Shown here one piece after another: positions 1 through 10,401 of a stretch of DNA of 64,000 nucleotides. Positions within the stretch are counted from its first letter, which is position 1, and each line of letters opens with the position of its first letter. The notes under the pieces were generated by a model. That model was not told where the DNA came from, made no database searches, and saw nothing but the letters and a program-made list of their open reading frames with translations. The DNA lies in contig QANZ01045097.1 of assembly GCA_003254925.1 (NCBI GenBank), positions 25,093 through 89,092 of the forward strand, read 5' to 3'. The position numbers and the translations under genes were made by a program. Origin of the DNA: Chamaecrista fasciculata. Taxonomy: Eukaryota > Streptophyta > Magnoliopsida > Fabales > Fabaceae.

Positions 1-175
1 CTGTCATGTGATCTGTAGCTCCTGAATCAATAACCCATTTAGAAGATGATGAAAGTAGGCATTTAGTGGATTTACCTGAATTGGCAATAGTTGTAACATG
101 AGAGTTTACTAACTCCCGATATTGGAGAAATTGAGCATATTCATCCTCAGAAATACAAATAGTTTTATTAGCCAT
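1..175 (-). mobile_element. Copia-type retrotransposon polyprotein, N-terminal piece up to protease motif (partial)
   Basis: Reading the minus strand from the ATG at 173-175 gives an open frame that runs off the left edge. It starts MANKTICISEDEYAQFLQYR and ends WVIDSGATDHMT. The D-S-G-A tetrad followed by TDHM is the signature of the aspartic protease of Ty1/Copia polyproteins, and the EDEYAQFLQYR stretch is typical of the linker between the gag zinc knuckle and protease in plant Copia elements. In an ordinary Copia element about 250-300 residues of gag would precede this. Here the frame begins only about 50 residues before the protease, so gag is missing or out of frame. Integrase, reverse transcriptase and RNase H would lie left of the window. 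Confidence 0.85.
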
Positions 176-758
176 CGAAATAATCTTTTCAAAGAAGACA
201 CCAAATGAGAGCAAATAACTAGTAAGTCTCAAAATCCACCACCAAAACAAACAGAGTAGCAAATCAGCACGTAACTGAAACAGCAAACCAAATGAGGCAC
301 CAAACAATAACCTCAAATCAACAAATGATGGCTGGACAGCAGATTGAAGGCACCAAATGCTAAACGTTGAACTGGGCAGCTCCACTAACCAAAGAGGCTT
401 CAACCAATAGAACCAAACAAAAAGTGGCTGGAACCTCTGGGTGTTGATCGGAAACCGCCGGAAATAGCCTTCCAACGGCGGCGGAAGAAAGTTTTGACCG
501 AAACAATGAGAAACGTGCCCGCACGCGCTAGCGCGTGATAAATCTTTGAAATCTTTGCAGAGCGCGTGTGCCTCACGCGCCACCCTGTTGGACACCGAAC
601 TCCGGGGAACCACCGATCGGGACGTTCTCTTTCTTCCTATGGTGGCGGTGACACAAATGGATGCCCAGAAAATTTGGGCCCTAACGTGCAGTGATGATCT
701 GCACACTCAAATGTACGCTGCTGGAAGCGTGAATCAGAGAAGATAACAAAACCCTAAT
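176..758 (-). mobile_element. Untranslated leader of the Copia element
   Basis: This stretch separates the primer-binding site from the first ATG of the Copia frame. I find no gag-like frame on the minus strand. The sequence is only moderately AT-rich and contains a GC-rich patch around 440-650. The plus-strand 66-residue frame at 546-746 resembles nothing I know and is probably chance. Either the element has a long leader with gag deleted, or this is a diverged non-autonomous derivative. Confidence 0.55.
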
Positions 759-771
759 GGCTGTGATACCA
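759..771 (-). other. Primer-binding site (initiator tRNA-Met type) of the Copia element
   Basis: On the minus strand the LTR end TTTAACA is followed directly by TGGTATCACAGCC. The usual plant Copia primer-binding site, complementary to the 3' end of initiator tRNA-Met, is TGGTATCAGAGC, so this copy matches with one mismatch. Its position next to the LTR fixes the element's orientation as minus. Confidence 0.8.
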
Positions 772-907
772 TGTTAAACAAGACCAAAATAGATAATTTT
801 CTGATGTTATTTCTTATGCAATATGTACAATATATATATACAAGACTAGGAGCTTCCTAACTACCTACATTAAGTGTACCTCCTAACTACCTTCATAACT
901 CTTAACA
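772..907 (-). repeat. Short 5' LTR (136 bp) of the Copia element
   Basis: On the minus strand the sequence begins TGTTAAGAGTTATG and ends TTTGGTCTTGTTTAACA, so the ends form the inverted pair TGTTAA/TTAACA. The primer-binding site abuts its inner end. At about 136 bp it is short for a Copia LTR and sits in the size range of TRIM-like or small-LTR Copia families. The matching 3' LTR and target duplication would lie outside the window to the left. Confidence 0.75.
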
Positions 908-1835
908 TACCCAAACACAATTTACACACATACAATCGCCTAAACAATAGCATGCCAACCCCTTCCTTTTATAAGTTATGATCCCTCGAGCATCATACTA
1001 AGTAGATAGACAATAAACACCTTGATGTTTTAATCAAAGTAACAAGCCAAAGTAGAATATATATTATTGTAATTTTAGCAATAAAGGTAGGGAAATGTGC
1101 CTGATTGCCTCATCGCCAGCCTCTTGCACTCACCACAACTTCAAATGTAGTAAAGGTTTTAAAAACCGTACCGGCCATTGAATCGGTTAAAGTATTGGCT
1201 CATAGATCAATGGTTCAACAATGGTCGAACCGTGGTTGGACCGCATATAATTATATATATATATATATTGCATATTATAAAAAATTATATATGACAAATT
1301 CAATATAATAAATAATGAATTAGTCGTAGTTATATTTATTTTTATTTTTATAAAAATAATAGTACAAACGAATAGTACAATATAATTCTATATATCTTAT
1401 GAAAAATCTTAAAAATACTTCAAAATTTGCACTTAATGTTTACCGGGCAGAGCAAACTCAACCTAGTTAAGCTTCCCACTTCCTGTTCTAAACTCAAGTA
1501 AGACTTTAGATCTGTGCTGGACAAGATTGATTTCTAATTTAATTTGTTCTTAGGGCACAAACATGAGCCCTGAGATTGAATTTTTAAGGTATTTCCCTCT
1601 AGATTCAAAATTTCCCACCAAACTTCATAGGCAATTAATGACATTAAATTAGTTAATAGTTGGGTAACATTTTAATATCAAACTATATTCAAACATTCAA
1701 GAAATCAAGAAACCTTGTTCTATTCAATTTTAATTTTGACTTTTAAAATTCAAGAGACCTAAGTCCAAAACTTGACTATCGGCTTTCTTTTACGGCTTTT
1801 GTTGAAATTTGATTTTCAAGCAATTGATGACTTAC
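908..1835. other. Intron-like AT-rich stretch downstream of the last visible kinase exon
   Basis: No coding exon is recognisable on either strand. The stretch should be intron of the ribulosamine kinase gene, because a good donor (TATT|GTAAGTC on the minus strand) sits at 1835/1836. Around 1147-1250 lies a piece of a dispersed repeat with alternating GGTTCAA/AACCG words; related text recurs near 56085-56530, 58555-58735 and 59205-59260. Confidence 0.5.
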
Positions 1836-4800
1836 AATAACAAGCTGGGTCTAATATAACGGGCTCCCCATTTTTGTCGCAGCTTATATTTCCACTCCAG
1901 AGGTCTCCATGTAGCAAGCATGGTTCTATGGCCACATTGTCAAAGAGAGATCCCATACTCTTTATCAATCTTTGCCCTGTTATAAATTTGGCCAACAAAC
2001 AGTCACTTGAATTAAATTACGATATCCAGAACAATATGAAATAAATATCTTCAATAGATCTTAGAACCATTAGCTAAATCGAATCCAAATTGTAGTGAGA
2101 AAAGATTATCTACATACTGAAAGTATGAAAGAACCTATTGATCCTTGGTTTCTGATGTAAACTGAATACGAGATCAATGCTAAATTCCTAAAATTCGCTC
2201 AAAATATTTGTTTATGTAGAATGTATTTAGTAAATGTTTTAGGCTCTTATATCCCGAGTCTCAGACATTGGGGCATCAAGAAGAAAGGTTAAAAGAGTAA
2301 TGGGAAATTAACAAATGCTACCATGACTTTGATTCGGTTTACACAATGCCATAATAGATTGAACCAGGAACAAGATCACAGCTAGTTTACAACAATAGAA
2401 CAGCCTTTAAGTTGGGCAATATTCTTTCGTGTGTTCATTCGGCCAATTGGTTCAAGTATGTTCAATTAATCTGCTTTTCTTTACTCAATCTGACAATACT
2501 ACATATGATTTAAGACTGAGAATTGATCGATGGTAGCTGTGATTAACAATTACCTTTTTCAAAAATGGTTCTATCGCCATACTGGTCCAGTGCCAACTGA
2601 AGCTGGTAACCCAACCTATGCTCCCCATAAAACTGAATCCAATCCGATGACCATGTGTTTATCTGTGGAGTGCTACAATAATAAAAACGATATATGATAA
2701 ATGATAAGCACACAGTTAAGGACTTTACAATAAAAATGGATTATACCTGCCAATGGTGTTATCAACATCAAAACCAAAGCCTTTACTAGATTTTCCACCC
2801 TTATGCATCTCAGCAAGCTTCCTCCCTAGATCAGACTGGGTGACAACAGCACATGTTAGGGTACACAAATTTTACTATTTAGAAGTAATTTCAAAGTAAT
2901 TCACCTGATTTCCTCTAGATGCACCAAATTCAATAAACTCCATAATGATGAAAGAACCACCAGTAGGTAATGATCCAACCTACAATTCCTAAAAAGATAG
3001 CTTAAGTTCCCTTTAGAAAGTTGAACTTGTGTTGATATAAAAGAATAGGGAAACAAGTAGCTTAAATAACATTATTGTTAACTTTTCCATACCTTATATG
3101 GCTTAGGCACACGAATGGACCCGGTTTCATACATTGCTCCTAAACCAAGAGCCTCTCCTTCAAACATTGATGGCCCTATACTCCTGATACAGTGTTGCAA
3201 CAGTAATATATTTTAAAATAGCGAAGGGTTTAAAGTTAGACTTATATAAGATTAAAGCCATGCAAGATACAACAACAGCAACAACAACAAATTTATTAAT
3301 TATAAATCAACCACAAAAATCAATTACTAAATTACATTTTGAGTCCCTGCAATTTAGGCCAAATCTACTCTGGTGCCTTGCCATTTAAAAGTTTTCAAGG
3401 TGATGACCTATACTTCACACTGATGGTTGATAGGGGTTGTGTACTACCACTCCTTTATCATGTTAACATAATCAATCATGTGAGCAGCACGTGACTTGCA
3501 ATTTCTCCAATTTTTTTTTTTCAAATTTGAACCCTAATTTACTGATTTTTCACAAGTTGAATCCTAATTTCAAAATTTTCTCCAATTTGAACACTATTTT
3601 GCACTTCCTATACTTGATTGTTCAATTTCAAGTTAAGATCTATCATACTAACTTTTAAATCAGTTTTACAATTAAAAAATCAATTATTGCACATATCATA
3701 AATTACCAAAAGTCTAGTCGCATAAATACAAGACAATTACAACATCTGAATTCTAGCTAGAGCAAAAACCATAATTTACATGATAAATTAACACCTAAAA
3801 TTAAACAAAAGAAATCTAGAATTAACAAAATAGGGTTAGAGGGTTCAAGTTGAAAAAAAGAATTGTAAATTAGGGTTCAAATTGGGTATAAGAAATGGGA
3901 AAACCGACAAAGTTAATTTGATTGATCTTAACACTTGAAATTGGAAGAATAGAGTATAGGATTTGCAAAATAGGGTAAACAAACTAAGGAAAATTATTAA
4001 ATTAAAGTTCAAACTGTAGAAAATTTTTAAATTAGTGTACAAAGAAGGAAAATTCAGGAAATAAATGTTCAAATTAGAAAAAAGAAATTGGGGAAAATGT
4101 AAGTGCCCAAGTGACCTTGGCGAACCCTCTGATGGGGAAAAACAACCGAGTATTCCATTCTACTCAATGTGAGAATTAAGTATCCCATACTACTAAGTCC
4201 CTATCATAAGCTAAAGATATTAAGCACAAGTCATCATTTTAAAAACTCTTAAACCAGATATGCCGAACTAAATTTAGACCAAACCACAGAGACCCAAAAT
4301 GTAATTTATCAAACCGACCTGTTTGTTTTGACAAAGAAAGAACCAACATCAGTGTCATAGCGACTAGCGAGATTGATACAACCTCCGCCAACTGGACTGA
4401 TTTTGGTTATCTGTGTAGCTTTTCCATCAGAAAGAATCCACTCCCTGATTGGATCATTACTCATGCTAGCCCCTACCAAAAGAACAATCAAGTAATGATC
4501 ATGAACCTTTCTTCATCTTCAGCAACATGTTATTTATGACCAAAAATAACTCAGCACATATAAATTTAGCAGAACTTCACAGCTTAAGCTCAAAAAAATG
4601 CACACTCCCTCTTCACATACATTGAATTTACCCTTAAACTAAGGAACAAAAAATGGGTAAGCTGCTTCAACTCAACGAAATTGCTTCACCAGTTCTTCAA
4701 TTGACCAGTTATCAAAGTAGAATATGCCCCCACAAGGCCCTATTTTATCTTAATTTCGCATTAATGAGAACAGTTATCAAACTATTGAGAACGAGAATCA

Positions 4801-5089
4801 TAAGGCACCGGAATCTTAGACGGGTAATACCAATATCTCAGACCCAAGAAACAGCTTCAGAACGCGAAGAAATAAGTAAGACACTAAGACCATTGCATCC
4901 AAATACTTCCAAAAAAAAAAAAAAGAGACTGAAAATAACCATAGTAGTTGCAACGAAACACAATGAAGAAGATACTTTGAGCCGATACTTACTAATGGTG
5001 AGAGAATGCTTGGTTTTGGGGAGAGGAAGAAGCGGAGGAAGTGGAGAGAAAATTCGAGAGGGGTTTACGACTCCAATGTGTGGAGACAT
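1836..5089 (-). CDS. Protein-ribulosamine 3-kinase (fructosamine-3-kinase family), plastid-targeted; 3' end not in window
   Basis: The family phosphorylates ketosamines on glycated proteins, chiefly ribulosamines in plants, as a deglycation repair step. Exons (minus): 4993-5089, 4319-4472, 3093-3183, 2905-2979, 2747-2835, 2554-2672, 1836-1976. All junctions are GT-AG and phases agree, giving 255 codons. Visible landmarks are REWILSDGKATQI near residue 42, PVGGGCINLASRY at 59-71, the ATP lysine in FFVKTNRS (K81), ASRGN, KGFGFDVDNTIGS, and the kinase core HGDLWSGN (catalytic D233, N238) with ILDP (metal-binding D251). The first 33 residues are Ser/Pro/Leu-rich, with an I-R-A-S site at the exon 1/2 join, as in stromal transit peptides. 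I chose ATG 5087-5089 as the first in-frame ATG. The roughly 70 residues normally following DPACYYG are absent from 1-1835; the last exon lies beyond the window or is lost. A Copia element sits on that side. Confidence 0.85.
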
Positions 5090-6371
5090 TATCGGCTTTT
5101 TGGCTGTTGCTCTTACCAAATTCTAGATGGGTTTGTGAGGAGTTAAGGGGAAGAATCTTCTGCTGTGTGTCCAAGGAACGAGGGTCACCCATGCGATTGG
5201 ATGATGCAGATTTTGCCATACTGTCAAAATGCATTACTGATTTACTGTTCAAGTTCAATGCCAAAGTCTTATCTTGGTCCCTCGAATTTACTCAAAGTTT
5301 CGTTTTGGTCCCTCGTCTTTTTTTCGTTCTGCTTTGGTTCCTCAACTTTCCAAAACGCTCAACTGTTAGTCCCTCGGCATTTTCCATCCAAATTTTTCGT
5401 TAAAAAAAAAAGGAGAAAACAAACTTTATTCTCCCAGATGTTTAATATTTTGCATAAAGGTCATTTTCCTTTTATAACTAGATCAAAACGTAATAAAAAA
5501 GGAATATATTGGAGTTTTAATCTATTTTGCCCAAAAACAAACATCAGACAAGAAAAAACACTAGGAGCACGGCCTCCTCCTCTCCCTTCATGTTTAATTT
5601 TTTGCATTAAGGTCATTTTCCTTTTATAACTAGATCAAAACGTAATAAAAAAGGAATACATTGGAGTTTTAATCTATTTTGGAAATATGATTTTTGGAGG
5701 TGGCAGGAGATCCCTTCTTCATCCTCCAAAAATCATATTTTCGATCATTTTTTTCAAAATCGAGGCCGCCATCGAACTCAGGAGGCCAAAAAATCCTGGG
5801 CTAAGAGTTTTCGTAGTCATTAGAGTCACAATGTGTCTCATCGGAAAGTTCACCGGAGAAGACAACTGTCATAGGAGAGGATGACCTACATCAGAAAAAC
5901 TCGTCGAGAAGACGACCTTCGCCGGTGGTAGCAGCAGTAACATGATGATGAATAAACATGATGATGAATATAAGAAGATGAAGAAAAAGAAGATGATAAT
6001 GAAGAAGGAGGAGGAGGAGGACGTGCTCCTATTGTTTTTTTGTGGTGTGATGTTTTGTTTTAGGAAAAATAGATTAAAACTCTAATTTATTTCTTTTCTA
6101 TTACGTTTTAATATAATTATAAAAGGAAGATGACCTTAATGCAAAAAAATATAACATTTGGAAGATTAAAAAAAGGAAAAATAAGTTTTCATCCCCCAAA
6201 AGTTTTATTTTTTTATATTAAGGTCCTTTTCTTTTTATAATAGGATCAAAACGTAAGAAAAAAATAAATTAAAATTTTAAGTGAATTTGTCCAAAAACCC
6301 AAGTTTTTTTCTCTCTCTCTCCCTCTCCCAACGTTCTCTCTCTCTCTCCCTCTCCCAACGTTCTCTCTCTC

Positions 6372-6426
6372 TTCTTCTTCTTCTTCTTCTTCTTCTTCTT
6401 CTTCTTCTTCTTCTTCTTCTTCTTCG
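6372..6426. repeat. (CTT)n microsatellite
   Basis: Uninterrupted CTT/TTC repeat inside the Mutator-like element, preceded by CT-rich sequence from 6308. Confidence 0.95.
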
Positions 6427-6516
6427 TCTACTTCATTAATTTCTCAGCTTCTTTCTCCTTTGAATTTCACAAATCATGAAGGATAACCCTAATTCCTGAA
6501 TCTCAATTTCCACATC

Positions 6517-6974
6517 TTGTTTGGCCGACCATGCCGTCGTATTCGGTGGTCGCCGTCGACCCATATCCGTTGTGGTCCGTCTTCCTTCTCGCTCGCTTTC
6601 TTCTGTTTTCGCCGCCATGCCGGAAAACGCACCACCCCTTCTTCTGATTCTGAATCAAATCCTCCTCATCGATTCTTGTATTCCGTTCTTTGCAACGCCA
6701 CCGGATCCTTCTCGAACCGGGTCGGACACAGCGGGTTTGGGCCGGTTTTCTCCGGGTTGCTTCCTCCTTCGCAAAAACCCATTGTCGTTAAACTCATGGA
6801 CGTCGTCGCTGCACAAGGTGAGCGCGAATTCAACAACGAGCTCTTCTTCGCTTCGAAACTCCAGTTCGAACACGTTGTCGTCGCGATTGGCTTTGCTTCC
6901 GATAGGACTTGCCGGAGATTCCTGCTTGTCTACGAACTGATGCCCAATGGGAATCTTCAAGACGCCGATCTTTC

Positions 6975-6975
<1 letters not shown>
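6517..6975 (+). pseudogene. Captured N-lobe fragment of a receptor-like Ser/Thr kinase inside the Mutator-like element
   Basis: The plus-strand frame starting at 6517 is open for 192 codons. From about 6590 it reads like the membrane-proximal part and N-lobe of a plant receptor-like kinase of the At2g45590-like group: PPHRFLYSVLCNATGSFS, then GHSGFGPVFSGLLPPSQ, IVVKLMDVVAAQGEREFNNE, LFFASKLQFEHVVVAIGF and RRFLLVYELMPNGNLQDA. The glycine-rich loop is degraded (G-H-S-G-F-G instead of G-x-G-G-F-G), but the VKLMD lysine and the GEREF glutamate remain. The kinase similarity stops at LQDAD, where a (GA)n tract starts, so the catalytic loop is absent and the fragment cannot be an active kinase. GC content is clearly higher than the surroundings, as expected for transduplicated exon sequence. 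Parental identity is from memory of the family. Confidence 0.75.

Positions 6976-6977
<2 letters not shown>

Positions 6978-7022
<45 letters not shown>
6978..7022. repeat. (GA)n microsatellite
   Basis: A run of GA dinucleotides directly after the captured kinase fragment; a shorter GA tract follows at about 7036-7058. Confidence 0.95.
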
Positions 7023-7026
<4 letters not shown>

Positions 7027-7686
7027 TTGGGAGAGGGAGAGAGAGAGAGAGAGAAAAAAACTTGTGTTTTTGGGCAAATTAACTTAAAATCTTAATTTAT
7101 TTTCTTTTCTTATGTTTTGATCCTATTATAAAAAGAAAAGGACCTTAATATAAGAAAATAAAACTTTTGGGGGACGAAAACTTATTTTTCCTTTTTTTTT
7201 TAACAGAAAAATGGATGGAAAACGTTAGAGGGACCAACTTTGACAAGTCTTGGATAACTGAGGAACCAATATGGAACGAAAAATAACTGAGGGACCTATT
7301 TGGAACAATGAGAATAACAGAGGGACCAAAATAGGACTTTAGCCAATATAAAATAATATTTATTATTACTATTTAGTGTATTAACTATTTGAATTAATTA
7401 ATTATTTATTATCATGAGATAATGAGATCATGAAGATATGGAGAGAAATTTGTAGGAAAATAAGGTATTTTAAAGTACCTTCATTTTTTTTTGGCCAGAC
7501 TTAAAGTACCTTTATTTGCAATTCTTAGTCGTGATGCCTTTGCACTTAACTAATCTTTATTTTATTGATTCTTTTTATTTGATTTGAATAATATTTTTTA
7601 AAATAAGAAATCTAAAGCAAAAGGATGATATTTTTGTGTCATTATTTTATAATGCATATATATTTTTGAAATATATTATTTTTTTG

Positions 7687-8103
7687 GGTAAATTAGACTT
7701 TGGTACCCTATGGTTTGACCCTATTTCACTTTGGTACCCTGTGGTTTGAAACCTGACACTTTGGTACCCTGTGGTATTCTCCATTAACACTTTGGTACCC
7801 TTTGGAGCTATTTTGTAATTTTAACAATAACAAATTTTGAAAAAATTACATATTGACCCCAAGATTTTTTTAAAGTTTTCATTTTAGTCCCTAGATAATA
7901 GGTATCCAAGGACCTATTTGTAATTTTTTGGGGTCAATATGTAATTTTTGTAAAATTTGTTATGGTTAAAATTACAAAATAGCTCCAAAGGGTACCAAAG
8001 TGTTAATGGAGAATACCACAGGGTACCAAAGTGTCAAGTTTCAAACCATAGGCTACCAAAGTGAAATAGGGTCAAACCACAGGGTACCAAAGTATAATTT
8101 ACC
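7687..8103. mobile_element. Palindromic MITE-like element with GGTACC words
   Basis: The left end GGTAAATTAGACTTTGGTAC and the inverted right end GGTAAATTATACTTTGGTAC match nearly perfectly, and the inverted similarity runs through several 'ctttggtaccctgtggt' units toward the centre. It is absent from the paired block B, so it inserted after or around the duplication. No clear target duplication is seen. Related words occur at 57540-57650. Confidence 0.7.
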
Positions 8104-9066
8104 ATAATTATAATAATTAATATGTATCTCTTATTGGAGGCACTTCAAACTACCTCTCTTTTAATTCTTTAATTGGATCTTTGTGATTGATATATTTACT
8201 TTTTATATATATTAATATTTATTAGCTAAGGCTGTCAAAGTTAGTCGCAAGATCATCTTGCAAACAAGTTTCTTGTTCCATCTCATGCATGATTGAATTT
8301 GAATGTGATCGCACTTGGATCGAGATCTTACTCCTAAGATCATAAGATTGAGAGATCTCACCTAACCTACCTTTTTCTCTTTGAATTTTAAAGAGAAAAA
8401 AACTGCTTTTTTTTTATTTATTTATTTGTTTCTTATGTATTGGAGCAAAATGCAACGTTCCACTTATATCCTTCAAAATTCCCAATCCTAAAATTCTCAA
8501 ATTTGAACCGTGAAGGCTAAAGCATTGTTTCACTTTCATCCACTTGTTGTATTGATGTACGCTGGTGTTTCTAATTTTTAATAAATTCTTTTATTGGCCA
8601 AGAAAAGGAAAGAAGAAATTAATCAAATTATGGAATTTCACTTTTCGAGACATTACAATATTATACCTTGAAGCGAAGAGAATAAACTAATCGAGTAATT
8701 GAAAGTCTAATTATATACAATTAAATGCAATTATATATACTTCAAAAATGGTAGAATCTTATGATCCTCGATCCGATTCTTTGATTCAATCTTTCTTATG
8801 GCTCTTACGATCTCAAGTAAAATCTCGATTCTGACAGCCTGGGTATTAGCAATATAAAAACAACAAAAATATGTTATTGATCATAGTATATAAAAATTAT
8901 GTAAACAAAAATGAGAAGTTATTTATCATTATTTTTAAAACATTATGAAAAAATTACTGCGATCATCGAGTTTTGCATGAAAATTATAAAATGAACAAGT
9001 TTAACTAATTGTTTAGATGTTTTAGTTGTATTGTTTGACAGAAATTACCATAAAAATGATGGAAGA

Positions 9067-9724
9067 TGTTGGGATATGGGTCCACCCTTGGTGGACTAAA
9101 CCAAGAAGACCATGATTATATATATAATAATATTTATTATGATTATTTAGTGTATCAATTAATTGAATTAATTAATTATTTATTATCATGAGATAATAAG
9201 ATCATGGAGATATGGAGAGAAATTTTAAAAATAATATATTCGAATAATATTGAATTATTTGAAAAAGATTTTTATGAGATAGTTTTTTATTAGACTTATT
9301 CTATTAAAATATATCCATCATCATAGAGCAAAAGAGACACATGTTTTNTATATATATAGGTGTATGCTCTATGGGAAGAGGTTAGAAGATATATGAAGGA
9401 ATATAATATTGTGTAATTATATTCCAAGACATATTTTTATATATTTGGATAGAAAGAAAAGGTGTGGGAGTGGGAGTCCTATCTATCACCTTAGTGCAGA
9501 GGTGCTAGATTAAACAGACGAGTACTGGGTTGTTGTATCTTGGAGGTAACACGTCTATGTACCCACTGATCCGGGTGATATGACTAAATCAATCCGTGGG
9601 AGGCGTGAATTACCTTAAAGAAAACGAGATATCCGTGCCTCAGCCCAAGACCACGCATTTTTATTTACTAACAGTTTGTTCTTGTTTTAGTTGTTTCTCT
9701 TATTTTCAGGTAGGTTCCCCAACA
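9067..9724 (+). repeat. Probable solo LTR or LTR fragment (TGTTGGG...CCCAACA)
   Basis: The unit begins TGTTGGGATATGGGTCCACC and ends TAGGTTCCCCAACA, so it has TG...CA ends with inverted TGTTGGG/CCCAACA, as plant LTRs do. Its first half is repeated at 11927-12200 in block B, but the second half there is replaced by unrelated sequence. I cannot find a matching 5-bp target duplication, so a truncated or recombined LTR is possible. Orientation is arbitrary. Confidence 0.5.
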
Positions 9725-10401
9725 CTTTATATATATAACTAGTTATTTGTTTCTACCGGTGTTATTTGTTGTGATAGATTTGTGTTCAAATTCATGATCG
9801 ATTTGTCAATCCGTGTTCGAGTTCGTAACAGGGTCTTCGCATAGGTACTTCACTAGAAAGAAGAAATCAACAAATACTAAATTAAACTTGAGGAATGAGA
9901 TGTAAACATGATTAAATTTTTTGTTTTACAACTTCAAAGTTCTGAGGCTGAGATTTAAGCTAGCAAAAGGAAGTTCTAAAATTCAGTTCGAAACAATTTA
10001 GTTCAATTTTTTTTTTGGCTGAAAAGTTTATGTGGGGTAAATACCAGTATCCTATTAGGGTTATAAAATATCTCCGATTTCTTTGAGAATTTACAAGAAT
10101 TTATATATCTCTCACCAAATAAGACATTCACATCGATTAGAGGATCAAACTTTCGCCAAATTCAAATATGAACCAACTGTATCACCAATTTTATATTGAT
10201 ATTGAAGTTAGATGAGGTCTAAAATCCACTAAAATAGTCTTCCTTTGACAAATTTAGCCCAATTAAATGCAACATCCACGGAGAGAAAATATAGAAAAGG
10301 GAATCAATATATCACCAGCACCTCCAGTTCCCATGGTTATTTAAATTGAACTATGGGCAACTAGGTTCGAGCGCGATGCTCGATCTGCAAGAAAAGCAAA
10401 A

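Larger units (their letters stand above)
5260..7344. mobile_element. Mutator-like element with long inverted repeats and a captured kinase fragment (Pack-MULE-like)
   Basis: The left end (GCCAAAGTCTTATCTTGGTC) and the inverted right end (GGCTAAAGTCCTATTTTGGT) are imperfect inverted repeats that stay alignable for about 250-280 bp, with several lines of 'ggtccctc' words and a shared block around 5440-5525 and 7080-7180. Inside, 6050-6180 inverts the left arm and 6190-6380 inverts the right arm, so two related elements may be joined near 6172. The same end occurs again at 56550-56803. No 9-bp target duplication is visible (left aagttcaat, right aatataaaa), so one border may be rearranged. It lies about 170 bp upstream of the ribulosamine kinase start codon, in its 5' UTR or promoter. 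No transposase is present. Confidence 0.65.
7346..10215. repeat. Direct repeat block A (LTR-like and anonymous sequence)
   Basis: From about 7451 to 10215 this block aligns over most of its length with 10402-12787. Shared landmarks are aataaggtattttaaa (about 7470 and 10404), a segment around 8131-8290 matching 11002-11165, atgttgggatatgggtc (9065; 11925) and a common end around gatattgaagttagat (10200; 12773). Block A alone holds a palindromic element at 7687-8103 and the end of an LTR-like unit at 9350-9724. A third partial copy of the ttaattatttattatcatgag segment sits at 7346-7457. No coding sequence is recognisable. Base 9347 is N. Confidence 0.8.

Noticed and set aside
4992-5264. Alternative minus-strand frame MALNLNSKSVMHFD as the first exon of the ribulosamine kinase
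   Set aside because: At the donor (4992/4993) its phase leads to GG-GCT being read out of frame with the exon 2 kinase text, whereas the MSPHIGVV frame joins correctly and gives an I-R-A-S transit cleavage site.
9067-9724. Complete LTR retrotransposon in the 7.3-12.8 kb region
   Set aside because: I see no primer-binding site, protein domain or matched target duplication. The two TGTTGGG units are truncated differently, so only LTR-like fragments can be supported.
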